This document shows, one piece after another, positions 7,302 to 15,080 of a stretch of DNA of 15,222 nt. This DNA is from an uncultured Draconibacterium sp. GTDB taxonomy: Bacteria > Bacteroidota > Bacteroidia > Bacteroidales > Prolixibacteraceae. The position numbers and the translations under genes were made by a program. The notes beneath the pieces are model-generated. The model searched no databases. It saw only the letters and a list, made by a program, of their open reading frames with translations, and was not told the DNA's origin. How positions within the stretch are numbered: the stretch's first letter is position 1; every line of letters begins with the position of its first letter. Location: positions 1-15,222 of the forward strand of contig NZ_OY771646.1 in assembly GCF_963674925.1 (NCBI RefSeq), read 5' to 3'.

Positions 7302-9143
7302 ATGAGAATAAAGATAAATAACACAAGTAAAATTTTAAAAAAGTCATCTGTAGACGATCTACCTGATTTTGTTGTAATAACGGGTGAGAATGGTTCAGGG
7401 AAAACACAGTTACTAAATGCTTTATCAAGGGGAATGTATGATATGACTCCGGAAATGATGGAGCCTCAGCCAGATGGACACCAATTTATTGCAGAAATAT
7501 TCGATAATGGGAAATTGTTGTCAAATATAAATTATGTTCCTGTTCAAGGCAGTGAAGTAAATTTAGGAAATAGGATTGATGCAAACTATTTTGTGAATAA
7601 TTATGGGAAATTACCAATGAAATACCATAGTTTCCTTAACTTAAAAAGAATAAATCCGGAGAAAAAAATAAATGCAGGTGAACTTACAACCAGATACAAA
7701 TTAGATATTGGTATAAATAACAATAATGTTAGAAATTATAATCCCAATATAAGTCAATCAGATATTAACTTATTCGAATTAATTTATTCTAAAAAAGAAA
7801 AAAAATATGAAGGAACATTTCCTGAAGAATGTGTAATTCATATGCCAATCTCAAACAATAACTTATTTTCTGCTAATCTGACATTACTATATCTAAAACA
7901 TAAATGCAAACTTGACTTAGCAATAGAAGTTCAAGAGACACCATGGGATGTGTTCAACGAAATGTTAGAAGAGGCTAAATTTAAATACAGATTAACTCCT
8001 CCTGATTTAGATAATAAAGTAATAAAACTAGAAGCTAAATTAGTGGATACTGAGAATGGTAATATTATTGATATTGCAGGGTTATCGTCAGGTGAGAAAA
8101 CAATAATGTCACTTATTCTTGCTCTATATAATTCAAAAAATCACACAACATTTCCTGAAGTTATTTTATTCGATGAGCCTGATTCTTCATTACATCCTTC
8201 TATGACTAAACAAATGCTTGATGTTTTGCAGAATGTTTTCGTTAAAGAAAAAAAGGTCAAAGTAATACTTACTACTCATTCTCCCTCAACAATTGCACTA
8301 AGTCCTGAATTATCAATTTATAGAATGGACAGGAATTTAGGACATCTGATAAAGGAAGAAAAATCAGAGGCTATTAAAAGCTTAACTTATGGATTAGATA
8401 ATTTAAGTATCTATTTTGAAAATAGAAAACAAGTATTTGTAGAATCAACGCTAGATAAAGATTTTTATGAAGTTGTATATTCAGAATTAAAGAATGAAAA
8501 TTTATTAAATAAAGATATACATCTTGAATTCATAACAATGAGTGAGAATAAATCCCTTGGGGATGAAAATGGCGGTTGTGACTATGTAAAAAAAATTGTT
8601 AATCGACTTACTGATAGTGGAAACAATACTGCATTAGGTTTAATTGATTATGATAATAAAAATAATGGCAATGATAAGGTTTCGATTTTAGGACAAAAAA
8701 AACGATATAGTATTGAGAATTATATCTTAGACCCAATATTTTTAGCATTTACTGTTTTACTAGAATGTGACTCTAAAAAAGTTGAGTTTGGTTTTGACGC
8801 AAATGACAAATTCATAAATTTTCAAAATATCGAATTAGGAAAACTACAGAATATCATTGACAACATAATTAGCAAAATAAAGCCCAATATCCCAGCGATA
8901 AATAGTGAAGAAATCATAGAATACAAAACAGTAAATAATTTGAAAATAAAAATTCCCAATTGGTACTTTTTAACAAAAGGGCATTTATTAGAAGCTGCAA
9001 TCTTAAAAGGGCTATACGACTTGAATTCAATTAGAATAAATAAGTCAATTTGTAAACCTATTATAGATAAATGTATTAAAGTTTTTCCTTTATTGATAAG
9101 CAATGATATACTGGAAACTTTTAAAGAATTAGAATTAAAATAA
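7302..9143 (+). CDS. AAA/ABC-type ATPase with TOPRIM/DUF4435-like C-terminus; candidate defence protein
   Basis: This 613-residue protein has an N-terminal SMC/ABC-like ATPase. It shows Walker A GENGSGKT (28-35), signature LSSGEK (261-266), Walker B VILFDEPD (287-294) and an H-loop TTHSPS (324-329). After about residue 375 comes a TOPRIM-like domain: VFVESTLDKDFYEVV (378-392, acidic E381 and D385), then GLIDYDNKN (446-454, the DxD pair at D449/D451) and IENYIL (471-476), a pattern I associate with OLD nucleases and DUF4435. One polypeptide combining both halves resembles OLD proteins or a fused AriA-AriB (PARIS) defence protein; the exact family is not certain. Base composition is much lower in GC than its neighbours (one sampled 60-base line has 13 G/C, against 25 in the 9903-12878 gene), which suggests acquisition. 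No partner gene is adjacent. The next gene is convergent, 20 bases away. The start at 7302 immediately precedes the ATPase fold. Confidence 0.85.
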   Translation: MRIKINNTSKILKKSSVDDLPDFVVITGENGSGKTQLLNALSRGMYDMTPEMMEPQPDGHQFIAEIFDNGKLLSNINYVPVQGSEVNLGNRIDANYFVNNYGKLPMKYHSFLNLKRINPEKKINAGELTTRYKLDIGINNNNVRNYNPNISQSDINLFELIYSKKEKKYEGTFPEECVIHMPISNNNLFSANLTLLYLKHKCKLDLAIEVQETPWDVFNEMLEEAKFKYRLTPPDLDNKVIKLEAKLVDTENGNIIDIAGLSSGEKTIMSLILALYNSKNHTTFPEVILFDEPDSSLHPSMTKQMLDVLQNVFVKEKKVKVILTTHSPSTIALSPELSIYRMDRNLGHLIKEEKSEAIKSLTYGLDNLSIYFENRKQVFVESTLDKDFYEVVYSELKNENLLNKDIHLEFITMSENKSLGDENGGCDYVKKIVNRLTDSGNNTALGLIDYDNKNNGNDKVSILGQKKRYSIENYILDPIFLAFTVLLECDSKKVEFGFDANDKFINFQNIELGKLQNIIDNIISKIKPNIPAINSEEIIEYKTVNNLKIKIPNWYFLTKGHLLEAAILKGLYDLNSIRINKSICKPIIDKCIKVFPLLISNDILETFKELELK

Positions 9144-9163
9144 TAACTACCCTATCGAAGCTC

Positions 9164-9757
9164 CTATACCACCTTTTTTCCGCTGTAATGGAAATAAGTT
9201 ACTACTGATTCAACAGCAATCCGAATAGCTTCACCAATCGGATATTGTTTCTGGGCTTCTTTAAAATCGATAAACTGCAAACGCTGATAATAAGCTGTAG
9301 CCTTGGGTCCCAATGGTTTTTTCAGCAAAATTCGATTCGCTTTTGCAACCAATACTGCCTGTTCCTCATTTATCGTTTTACATGCCGCAATAAGCCGTGT
9401 GCCGTGTTTATCGGTACGGTAATTATACGAGAACAAGCGGCATATTAATCCTCGTTGCTCGTAAAACATACAGCCTGCGCGCCTGTTTTCGGTTGACATA
9501 TAATTTAAGACCGGGCAAATTTTCGGGTCGTTTATCTGATCGATATTCGCAAGCACACTATCCGCCAAATTGTGCTTATGCAAATAATAGGCTAATGGAT
9601 AAAACTCAAGAGCCGAAGCAGTAATATTAGAAGTGGTGCAGCATTTAATACAATTATCGGCACAATGCAGCCCCGTTTTTTCCTGTAATTTCAGGATATC
9701 TTTTTCCAGTGTTTTGAATAATTTTTCAACAACACGGACTTTGCGCACTATATTCAT
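9164..9757 (-). CDS. YkgJ-family cysteine-cluster protein
   Basis: This 197-residue cytoplasmic protein resembles the YkgJ/CxxCxxCC family (UPF0153), thought to bind zinc or an iron-sulfur cluster. The key cluster is C32-x3-C36-x2-C39-C40 (CADNCIKCC). Further cysteines follow at C81 (KICPVL), C96 (AGCMFYE), C106 (LICRLFSYNYR) and C126, the spacing expected of the family, in which the ICRLFS segment is also common. The C-terminus is helical without other motifs. Function and substrate are unknown. It is transcribed toward the ATPase gene, leaving only 20 bases between the stop codons and no visible terminator for either. The upstream gene on the same strand ends 145 bases away, and a -7 box in that gap suggests its own promoter. 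Confidence 0.8.
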   Translation of the reverse strand: MNIVRKVRVVEKLFKTLEKDILKLQEKTGLHCADNCIKCCTTSNITASALEFYPLAYYLHKHNLADSVLANIDQINDPKICPVLNYMSTENRRAGCMFYEQRGLICRLFSYNYRTDKHGTRLIAACKTINEEQAVLVAKANRILLKKPLGPKATAYYQRLQFIDFKEAQKQYPIGEAIRIAVESVVTYFHYSGKKVV

Positions 9758-9777
9758 AAAATCAAAAAATTAGTCCC

Positions 9778-9785
9778 CAAATATA
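9778..9785 (-). promoter_or_regulatory. Putative -7 box of the YkgJ-family gene
   Basis: On the minus strand TATATTTG matches the Bacteroidota -7 consensus TAnnTTTG and lies 20 bases before the ATG, giving a very short leader. I do not see a clear TTTG -33 element at the expected distance, so confidence is limited. Confidence 0.4.
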
Positions 9786-9902
9786 TACAGGAAAAGATTT
9801 GAATATTCCGGGCCGCTAAAATATTTTTTGCGAAACGAAAACCCATTCATCTCCCGCAATTGGTACGTTAAAGAGGTATGTCGCCCGGTATAAAGTTTAC
9901 CG

Positions 9903-12878
9903 TCAGCAATGAATCAAAACACGCCGGTCGCGTCCGTTCATTAAAATGGTAAGCGGTTTATCAAAGTGCACATGTTTAATAAATTCGGTTTCCCGAAGTA
10001 CTTCCTGCTTTTTCAAAGCCTCCATTTTTAGTTTTGCCTTACGCGAATTATGCGGCACCGAAAAGTAGCCCACATTCATTGACGTTACATTGTGGAAAAA
10101 GTGCGAGCCCAGCGAAGCATCAAGCGGAAAATCGGGCAAGCCCATTTCTACAATTATTTTAGCTTTCGAGATGTTTGCCCACAACACCGGTATTCCGGTG
10201 TACGGATCGCGCGAGCCCCAGCGCCCCGGCCCGATGAGAATATACGGGCGGTCCTCTTTTTCAAACCAATCGTTTAATTTACTGATCTCCTGCGCCATTT
10301 GTTTGGTTTTCATCTTATCAAACTTATCCGGATCGACAAAAACCACATCGTGAATGTCTTTTATTTTACCATTGCCCATTCCGTGTTCGGCATACATAAA
10401 AACTTTGTCTTCATCCACCATTTCAATATCCACTTCCACCTGTTCCTCGATGCGGATTAGCGGTTTAATCTGTAATAAATAAAGCGTTGGTTTGCCATTT
10501 TCTGCCGGCTCCAGATCCAGGGCATATTCAATCTCCACCGGCGATCCCATGGCTTCCTTAAACAGTTTTAGCAGCAGCTGCAGCACATCGGCAAGCGGCA
10601 AATGATTGTACTTTAATATATTGGCAAAATCAATCACTTTTGGTCCGGGTCCCTGAATTCCCGGTATCAGATCGTCATTTTCGATCAGATACGTTGATGC
10701 CGAATGCTCCAGCGTTCCGTCTTTTTCGGCTTCTTTTATGCGGTATTTTTTTATGGCTGCATCTTCGCCGTCGCTTGCCAAATCAAAGTCAGGATTTGAA
10801 AGATCGATGGCATAAAACTGTTTCTGCGTATCGCGCAACTGATCTTTTAACGACGAAGCATTCAGGTTTGGATATTTCGGACAGAACCGGAATGCATTCT
10901 CTCCACCAACAACATACATTCCGAGGCCAACGGCAGCTACCGAAAAACCGTCGTCGGGCTCCATGTAAGCAATGGGGTAATAATTGTACGACTGCGCCAC
11001 TCCCGAAAGTGTAGGGTAATATTTATCGTTGTACTCGTGGCCAATCACTTCCTGAATGACCACCGCCATTTTTTCCTCTTCAATTTTATAGTTTACCGCA
11101 TCGAAATACGCCTGTGCCGACTCGGTAAAAATACTGGAGTAAACCAGCTTGATGGCCATCTCAAGGTGTTGGTAACGCACCTCCAAATCAGGATGATTAT
11201 TCGGAATAAGGTAAGTGGCATAAACTCCCGAGAAGGGTTGCAGCAACGAATCTTCAAACAATCCCGACGAGCGCACTGCCAGCGGTCTTTTTATCTTTTT
11301 AAGGTATTCGATCAGCCTTTTCCTTATTTTATCGTCGAATTCCGACTCCAGGAAATGTTTTCGGATGGCGCTATAATCGTTAAACGAGTAAATATCGTCG
11401 TAAAGGTTATTGGTCTCAATAAACTTATCAAACTCCAGCGCTCCAATTACCGATGTTGAAGGAATACGGATATTCATTTCAGGGATCAGTTTCGAAAAGT
11501 CGATGTTCTCGATAAAATTGCAGATAAAAGCAATACCTCTCCCCTTTCCGCCAAGCGAACCTTTTGCCATACGCACAATAAACCGGCTCGACGACACAAA
11601 CTCCGAGTCGAAATTTACAATGGTACCACGCAAACGTTCGAAGCGCACTTTTTTAAAACTGTCGAGGCAAAACTGCCGCAGTTCTTCAGGTGAATCAAAA
11701 TCCGACATTTGAATCGGCATCAGCAATTCAGCCAGGTTAATTTCGCCACGCGCCATTAGCCAGGTGGAAAAAGAGTTTCGGCTTCCGTGATATTGCAACG
11801 ATTCTTCGGGAATATCTCTGAATTTCTCCTGAAACTCGACCAGGTTTTTTGCCTGCGCAATGGGCAAACCATCCATGCCTTTAAAAACAAAGTTTCCGAA
11901 GCCCAACCGCCGGTACAGGAAATTGAAAATATCCATCGACAGGCTCTCCGAGTTTTTATTGATAAAATCGGCACCCACCTCTTTTGCGCGTTGAGCATTG
12001 GAAATGTCGTGCGATTGCAGCAATAAGGGAATAGGAAATTTTCGTGTGGATTGTGTAAACTTCAGCAGATCGATACCGGCGTCTTCGTCTTCCACGCCAC
12101 CCTTTTCAAATTTCACATCAGAAATTACACACAGCATGTACCGCCGGTAGCTGTTTATAAATTTCACTGCTTCCTCGTAGTTGTCGGCCAGAATTACTTT
12201 TGGCCGGGCCCGCATCCGTAGAATTTTATGCAGTTCATCAGCGGCATCTTCATTCACCAAAACCTGCGTTTGGGTCATTACCGTGGTGTAAAGCATTGGC
12301 AGGTACCGCGAATAATATTGAATACTGTCTTCCACCAACAAAATTATCCGAACGCTACCATTTTGTGTATCGCGGGCCACATTGCTTTTGTCCTCGATGT
12401 ATTTGATCATGGCCATAAAAACATTCGAGTTCCCGTTCCACACAAAAATGCGGTCGATAAAATCGAGCTTTCGGCGCTCGGCCTGAAAGAAACGCAGATC
12501 GGCATTGTTATTTACCAACAACAACAAAGGCACTTTGGGCCGCACATTCCGGATGGCTCGAGCTGTTTCAACCGGTGTATTTTTGTCCATGCCGGCCATC
12601 ACAATTATCAAATCGAAATCGCGATGTTCCAAAATCAGCAAAGCCTCTTCCTTGGTATGCACACTGGTAAAACGCGGTGCGGCATACAAGTTCAGTTGAA
12701 GGTATTCGCCAAATATTTTATCGCTGAACTGCCCTTCGCGCACAATGGAATACGAGTCGTAAAGCGTAGCCACCAGCAGCACTTCTTTTACTTTGGTGGG
12801 CATTAATTCCTGGAAAATATCGCGGTCGTTTTTACGCTTTTTGTAAATGGTAGATAGAGATATATTGTCAATGTCCAT
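9903..12878 (-). CDS. Double-receiver protein with PEP/pyruvate-binding (PPDK N-terminal) domain
   Basis: This 991-residue cytoplasmic protein is not a normal PEP synthase. Residues about 30-165 look like a degenerate receiver domain (VLLVATLYDSYSIV, then DLIIVMAGMD). Residues about 176-325 look like a second, better receiver: LLVEDS with D184, ISDVKFEKGG with D254, QS at 288-289, and INKNS with K308. From about 435 comes the ATP-grasp PPDK_N domain: KGSLGGKGRGI (439-449), RPLAVRSSGLFEDS (531-544), EIEYALD (782-788) and LLQIKPLI (801-808). The C-terminus has GPGRWGSRDPYTGIPVLW (883-900). No phosphohistidine swivelling motif (GG-x-T-S-H) and no PEP-binding barrel is present, so the full PEP synthase reaction is not expected. 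I infer a signalling or regulatory phosphotransfer role. The ATG at 12878 is 39 bases from a palindromic element. Confidence 0.85.
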   Translation of the reverse strand: MDIDNISLSTIYKKRKNDRDIFQELMPTKVKEVLLVATLYDSYSIVREGQFSDKIFGEYLQLNLYAAPRFTSVHTKEEALLILEHRDFDLIIVMAGMDKNTPVETARAIRNVRPKVPLLLLVNNNADLRFFQAERRKLDFIDRIFVWNGNSNVFMAMIKYIEDKSNVARDTQNGSVRIILLVEDSIQYYSRYLPMLYTTVMTQTQVLVNEDAADELHKILRMRARPKVILADNYEEAVKFINSYRRYMLCVISDVKFEKGGVEDEDAGIDLLKFTQSTRKFPIPLLLQSHDISNAQRAKEVGADFINKNSESLSMDIFNFLYRRLGFGNFVFKGMDGLPIAQAKNLVEFQEKFRDIPEESLQYHGSRNSFSTWLMARGEINLAELLMPIQMSDFDSPEELRQFCLDSFKKVRFERLRGTIVNFDSEFVSSSRFIVRMAKGSLGGKGRGIAFICNFIENIDFSKLIPEMNIRIPSTSVIGALEFDKFIETNNLYDDIYSFNDYSAIRKHFLESEFDDKIRKRLIEYLKKIKRPLAVRSSGLFEDSLLQPFSGVYATYLIPNNHPDLEVRYQHLEMAIKLVYSSIFTESAQAYFDAVNYKIEEEKMAVVIQEVIGHEYNDKYYPTLSGVAQSYNYYPIAYMEPDDGFSVAAVGLGMYVVGGENAFRFCPKYPNLNASSLKDQLRDTQKQFYAIDLSNPDFDLASDGEDAAIKKYRIKEAEKDGTLEHSASTYLIENDDLIPGIQGPGPKVIDFANILKYNHLPLADVLQLLLKLFKEAMGSPVEIEYALDLEPAENGKPTLYLLQIKPLIRIEEQVEVDIEMVDEDKVFMYAEHGMGNGKIKDIHDVVFVDPDKFDKMKTKQMAQEISKLNDWFEKEDRPYILIGPGRWGSRDPYTGIPVLWANISKAKIIVEMGLPDFPLDASLGSHFFHNVTSMNVGYFSVPHNSRKAKLKMEALKKQEVLRETEFIKHVHFDKPLTILMNGRDRRVLIHC

Positions 12879-12917
12879 TGCTGTTGTTTTCTTTCAGTCT
12901 CATCAAAGATGTTTTAC

Positions 12918-13061
12918 TAACTCCGTCCTTTAGGGCGGAAGTTTTAAAGCCGTGTGACAAGCCCGGATTTATGAAGAATTTTATAACATCCAAAGTACAA
13001 AATTCTTCATAAATTCTTTAGGTTCTGTCTTCATTATTCCCTGCCCTAAAGGACGGGGTTA
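12918..13061. mobile_element. MITE-like nested palindromic element (about 144 bp)
   Basis: Outer terminal inverted repeats TAACTCCGTCCTTTAGGGC (12918-12936) and GCCCTAAAGGACGGGGTTA (13043-13061) match at 18 of 19 positions. Inside them lies a perfect 16-base inverted repeat, ATTTATGAAGAATTTT (12968-12983) with AAAATTCTTCATAAAT (12999-13014), around a 15-base loop. There is no reading frame. CCGTCCTTTAGGGCGG also folds on itself, like the subterminal hairpins I recall from IS200/IS605-type elements, so this may be a non-autonomous relative. I found no clear target-site duplication. It lies in the promoter region of the receiver/PPDK_N gene. Confidence 0.6.
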
Positions 13062-13144
13062 AACAATCTTCTACGAATTACTGGTTTATACTTATTTAGC
13101 TTTTGAAGTTAGGGAATTTTTGGTGTTTGAAGAATGACAGGCAT

Positions 13145-13192
13145 AAAAAAATCCCGATCTGTCGAGTGACAAACCGGGATATAATATTTTTT
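13145..13192 (-). terminator. Intrinsic terminator after DUF1015 (possibly bidirectional)
   Basis: ATCCCG (13151-13156) pairs with CGGGAT (13175-13180), with an inner TGTC/GACA stem (13160-13163 with 13168-13171). On the minus strand the stem is followed by seven T residues (13151-13145), about 70 bases after the DUF1015 stop codon. On the plus strand six T residues occur at 13187-13192, so it could work in both directions. Confidence 0.75.
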
Positions 13193-13202
13193 AGTCCCCA
13201 GT

Positions 13203-13235
13203 AAGGATGTCATCTTTTTGAAAGATGACATCCTT
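13203..13235. repeat. Perfect 15-bp hairpin just after the DUF1015 stop codon
   Basis: AAGGATGTCATCTTT (13203-13217) and AAAGATGACATCCTT (13221-13235) are exact complements around a three-base loop. It starts 13 bases beyond the DUF1015 stop. There is no T-tract, so it is not itself an intrinsic terminator. It may protect the 3' end of the mRNA, or be a copy of a dispersed palindrome. Confidence 0.75.
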
Positions 13236-13248
13236 CGACTTTTAATGT

Positions 13249-14499
13249 TTAATCTAATTTATGAATCACCAAACCTGAGCGCAATTTTGGTTCGAACCAG
13301 GTAGTTTTTGGTGGCATAATATTTCCACTGTCGGCAATGTTAATCAGTTGCTGCATGGAAACCGGGTACAGTGCAAAAGCTGCTTTCATTTCGCCCGAAT
13401 CAACACGGCGTTTCAGCTCAGCCAAACCACGAATACCTCCAACAAAATCGATACGTTTTGAGGTGCGCAAATCTTTAATATCAAGGATCGGATCAAGCAC
13501 CTGGTTAGAAAGAATAGTTACATCCAGAATTCCAATTGGGTCGTTATCGTCGTAAGTTCCTTCTTTGGCTGTTAATTTGTACCAGCTTCCGGCCATATAA
13601 AGGCTAAACTCGTGCAATGCCGATGGTTTAAAAATCTCAGTTCCCATGTTCTCCACATCGAAACCTTTCGAAAGCTCAGCAAGGAAATCAATTTCCGACA
13701 AACCATTCAAGTCGGTTACTACTCGGTTGTAATCGATAATCTGCAATTGGTTATCAGGGAAATGCACAGCCATAAAATAGTTGTACTCCTCATCGCCTGT
13801 ATGATTTGAATTCTGCGCTGTTTTTTCGGCACCAATTCTCGCAGCAGCGGCTGTTCGGTGATGACCGTCGGCAACATAAGTAAACGGAACTTTCTCTTCA
13901 AAAAGTTGCTCCAGTTTTGCATTTGTTTCGGCATCGTCGATGGTCCAGAAATGGTGACCAAATCCATCTTCGGCAGTAAAGTCGTAATCGGCAGCTTTGC
14001 TTTTTACAATGTTCTCAACAATGGCGTCAATTTCAGCCACGGCTTTGTAGGCAAAAAATACCGGTTCGATGTTGGCATTCAAATAACGCGTTAAAACCAT
14101 GCGGTCTTCCTCTTTTTCCGGACGGGTAAGTTCGTGCTTTTTAATAATGCCGTTTTCGTAATCGGCACAAGCTGCGGCACCTACAATTCCGTATTGGGTA
14201 ACACCATTCATGGTTTGTGCATAAATATAATATTTGGCCTCAGCATCGCTTTGCAGCCAACCTTTTTCCTGAAAAGCTTTAAAATTTTCAACGGCTTTAT
14301 TATACACCGTTTCGGAGTGAATATCTTCCACTTCCGGGCATTCAATTTCGGCTTTTGTAATTCGAAGTAACGATTTCTCTTTTCCTTCAGCCATTACAGC
14401 TGCTTCTTCCGAATTCATCACGTCGTAAGGAAGACATGCCAGTTCTTCAACAATTTCTTTTTGAGGACGAAGTCCTTTGAATGGTTTTATAATCGCCAT
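13249..14499 (-). CDS. DUF1015 family protein (SerA-associated)
   Basis: This 416-residue cytoplasmic protein matches the DUF1015 (COG4198) family, whose biochemical function is not established as far as I know. Diagnostic segments are IIKPFKGLRP (3-12), LPYDVMNSEEA (23-33), KHELTRPEKEEDR (121-133), YVADGHHRTAAAARIG (208-223, the hallmark) and PPKTTWFEPKLRSGL (396-410) near the end. The ADGHHR motif resembles a ParB/sulfiredoxin-type nucleotide-binding element, which hints at nucleotide-dependent chemistry; that is inference. In Bacteroidota this family commonly sits directly after serA, and a serA 3' end is indeed upstream here, separated by the four-helix-bundle gene. A hairpin and an intrinsic terminator follow. 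Full length with no lesions. The ATG at 14499 fits the family's N-terminus. Confidence 0.9.
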   Translation of the reverse strand: MAIIKPFKGLRPQKEIVEELACLPYDVMNSEEAAVMAEGKEKSLLRITKAEIECPEVEDIHSETVYNKAVENFKAFQEKGWLQSDAEAKYYIYAQTMNGVTQYGIVGAAACADYENGIIKKHELTRPEKEEDRMVLTRYLNANIEPVFFAYKAVAEIDAIVENIVKSKAADYDFTAEDGFGHHFWTIDDAETNAKLEQLFEEKVPFTYVADGHHRTAAAARIGAEKTAQNSNHTGDEEYNYFMAVHFPDNQLQIIDYNRVVTDLNGLSEIDFLAELSKGFDVENMGTEIFKPSALHEFSLYMAGSWYKLTAKEGTYDDNDPIGILDVTILSNQVLDPILDIKDLRTSKRIDFVGGIRGLAELKRRVDSGEMKAAFALYPVSMQQLINIADSGNIMPPKTTWFEPKLRSGLVIHKLD

Positions 14500-14582
14500 G
14501 TTAATTTCTACAGTTAATGTGTTAATGAGTAATTGAGTAAATGCGTAAGCTGCACCTTGTTACCCAAACACAGATTTTGAGA

Positions 14583-14590
14583 CAAAAGTA
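14583..14590 (-). promoter_or_regulatory. Putative -7 box of the DUF1015 gene
   Basis: On the minus strand TACTTTTG matches TAnnTTTG exactly, about 84 bases before the DUF1015 ATG and immediately after the four-helix-bundle stop codon. No good -33 TTTG is visible. If used, DUF1015 has a promoter of its own even though the four-helix-bundle gene separates it from serA. Confidence 0.35.
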
Positions 14591-14591
14591 G

Positions 14592-14978
14592 TTATTTATT
14601 CAGTTTCCTATTTAAAAATTTCTTGTATCCGGCCGCTAATTTCGATAATTCGGTAAGGTAAGTTCTTGACTCCATATATTTCTGTTCATCAATGTAATTT
14701 CTTCTGAAGGCTATTGTTGAACAAGCTAAACATTCGCGAATTGAGCCACGTACAATGCGCAAATATCTTAAAGACAACGGAATACTCTCACCATATCCTT
14801 CCGCAATATTTAGTGAAATTGAAGTGGCTGCCCGGTTCAATTGGCTTCCTAATTCAAACCTTTCTTCTTTGGGAAACCGGATTATTAAATCGTAAACAAA
14901 ATCAGTGAAATCGAGTGATTTTTTGTACAACTCCAACGATTCGAAATCAAAGAAACTGGAATGAGGATAATTTTTCAT
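14592..14978 (-). CDS. Four-helix bundle protein (S23 / 23S rRNA intervening-sequence family)
   Basis: This 128-residue, entirely helical protein of the S23/TIGR02436 four-helix-bundle family is related to proteins encoded in 23S rRNA intervening sequences and to the Avd accessory protein of diversity-generating retroelements. The diagnostic stretch is QLNRAATSISLNIAEG (46-61), with FESLELYKKSLDF at the start (12-24) and LSKLAAGYKKFLNRK near the end. The cellular role of free-standing copies is unknown. It sits alone between serA and the DUF1015 gene, which normally adjoin, and no rRNA gene or retroelement is nearby. Similar degenerate tracts occur on both sides in opposite orientation (14521-14543 and 15059-15081), so a small inserted cassette is possible. 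It appears intact. Confidence 0.88.
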   Translation of the reverse strand: MKNYPHSSFFDFESLELYKKSLDFTDFVYDLIIRFPKEERFELGSQLNRAATSISLNIAEGYGESIPLSLRYLRIVRGSIRECLACSTIAFRRNYIDEQKYMESRTYLTELSKLAAGYKKFLNRKLNK

Positions 14979-15080
14979 AATAATTGAATTTAAGAATGAT
15001 CATAAAAGTTACAAAATACAAAGCACTTTTACCGACCAACTTCTTCTCCTCAATCACTCATTCACCAAATTACTCACTCA

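Larger units (their letters stand above)
12879..13248. other. Gene-free region with palindromic element and terminators
   Basis: This 370-base gap between the receiver/PPDK_N gene and the DUF1015 gene contains the nested palindromic element (12918-13061), an intrinsic terminator (13145-13192) and a perfect hairpin (13203-13235). The stretch 13062-13140 has nothing I can name. There is no small reading frame worth calling. Confidence 0.6.

Noticed and set aside
7201..7428. Minus-strand 75-aa reading frame with a hydrophobic C-terminal part
   Set aside because: It overlaps the 5' end of the clear ATPase gene in antisense and has no recognisable family. The hydrophobic tail could be a gene remnant, but nothing supports it beyond an open frame.
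9886..9902. Terminator after the receiver/PPDK_N gene
   Set aside because: There is a 5-bp stem (CGGTA/TACCG) right after the stop codon, but it is weak and lacks a T-tract.
12228..12806. Plus-strand 192-aa reading frame antisense to the receiver/PPDK_N gene
   Set aside because: It is a shadow of a well-supported gene on the other strand, with no recognisable domain.
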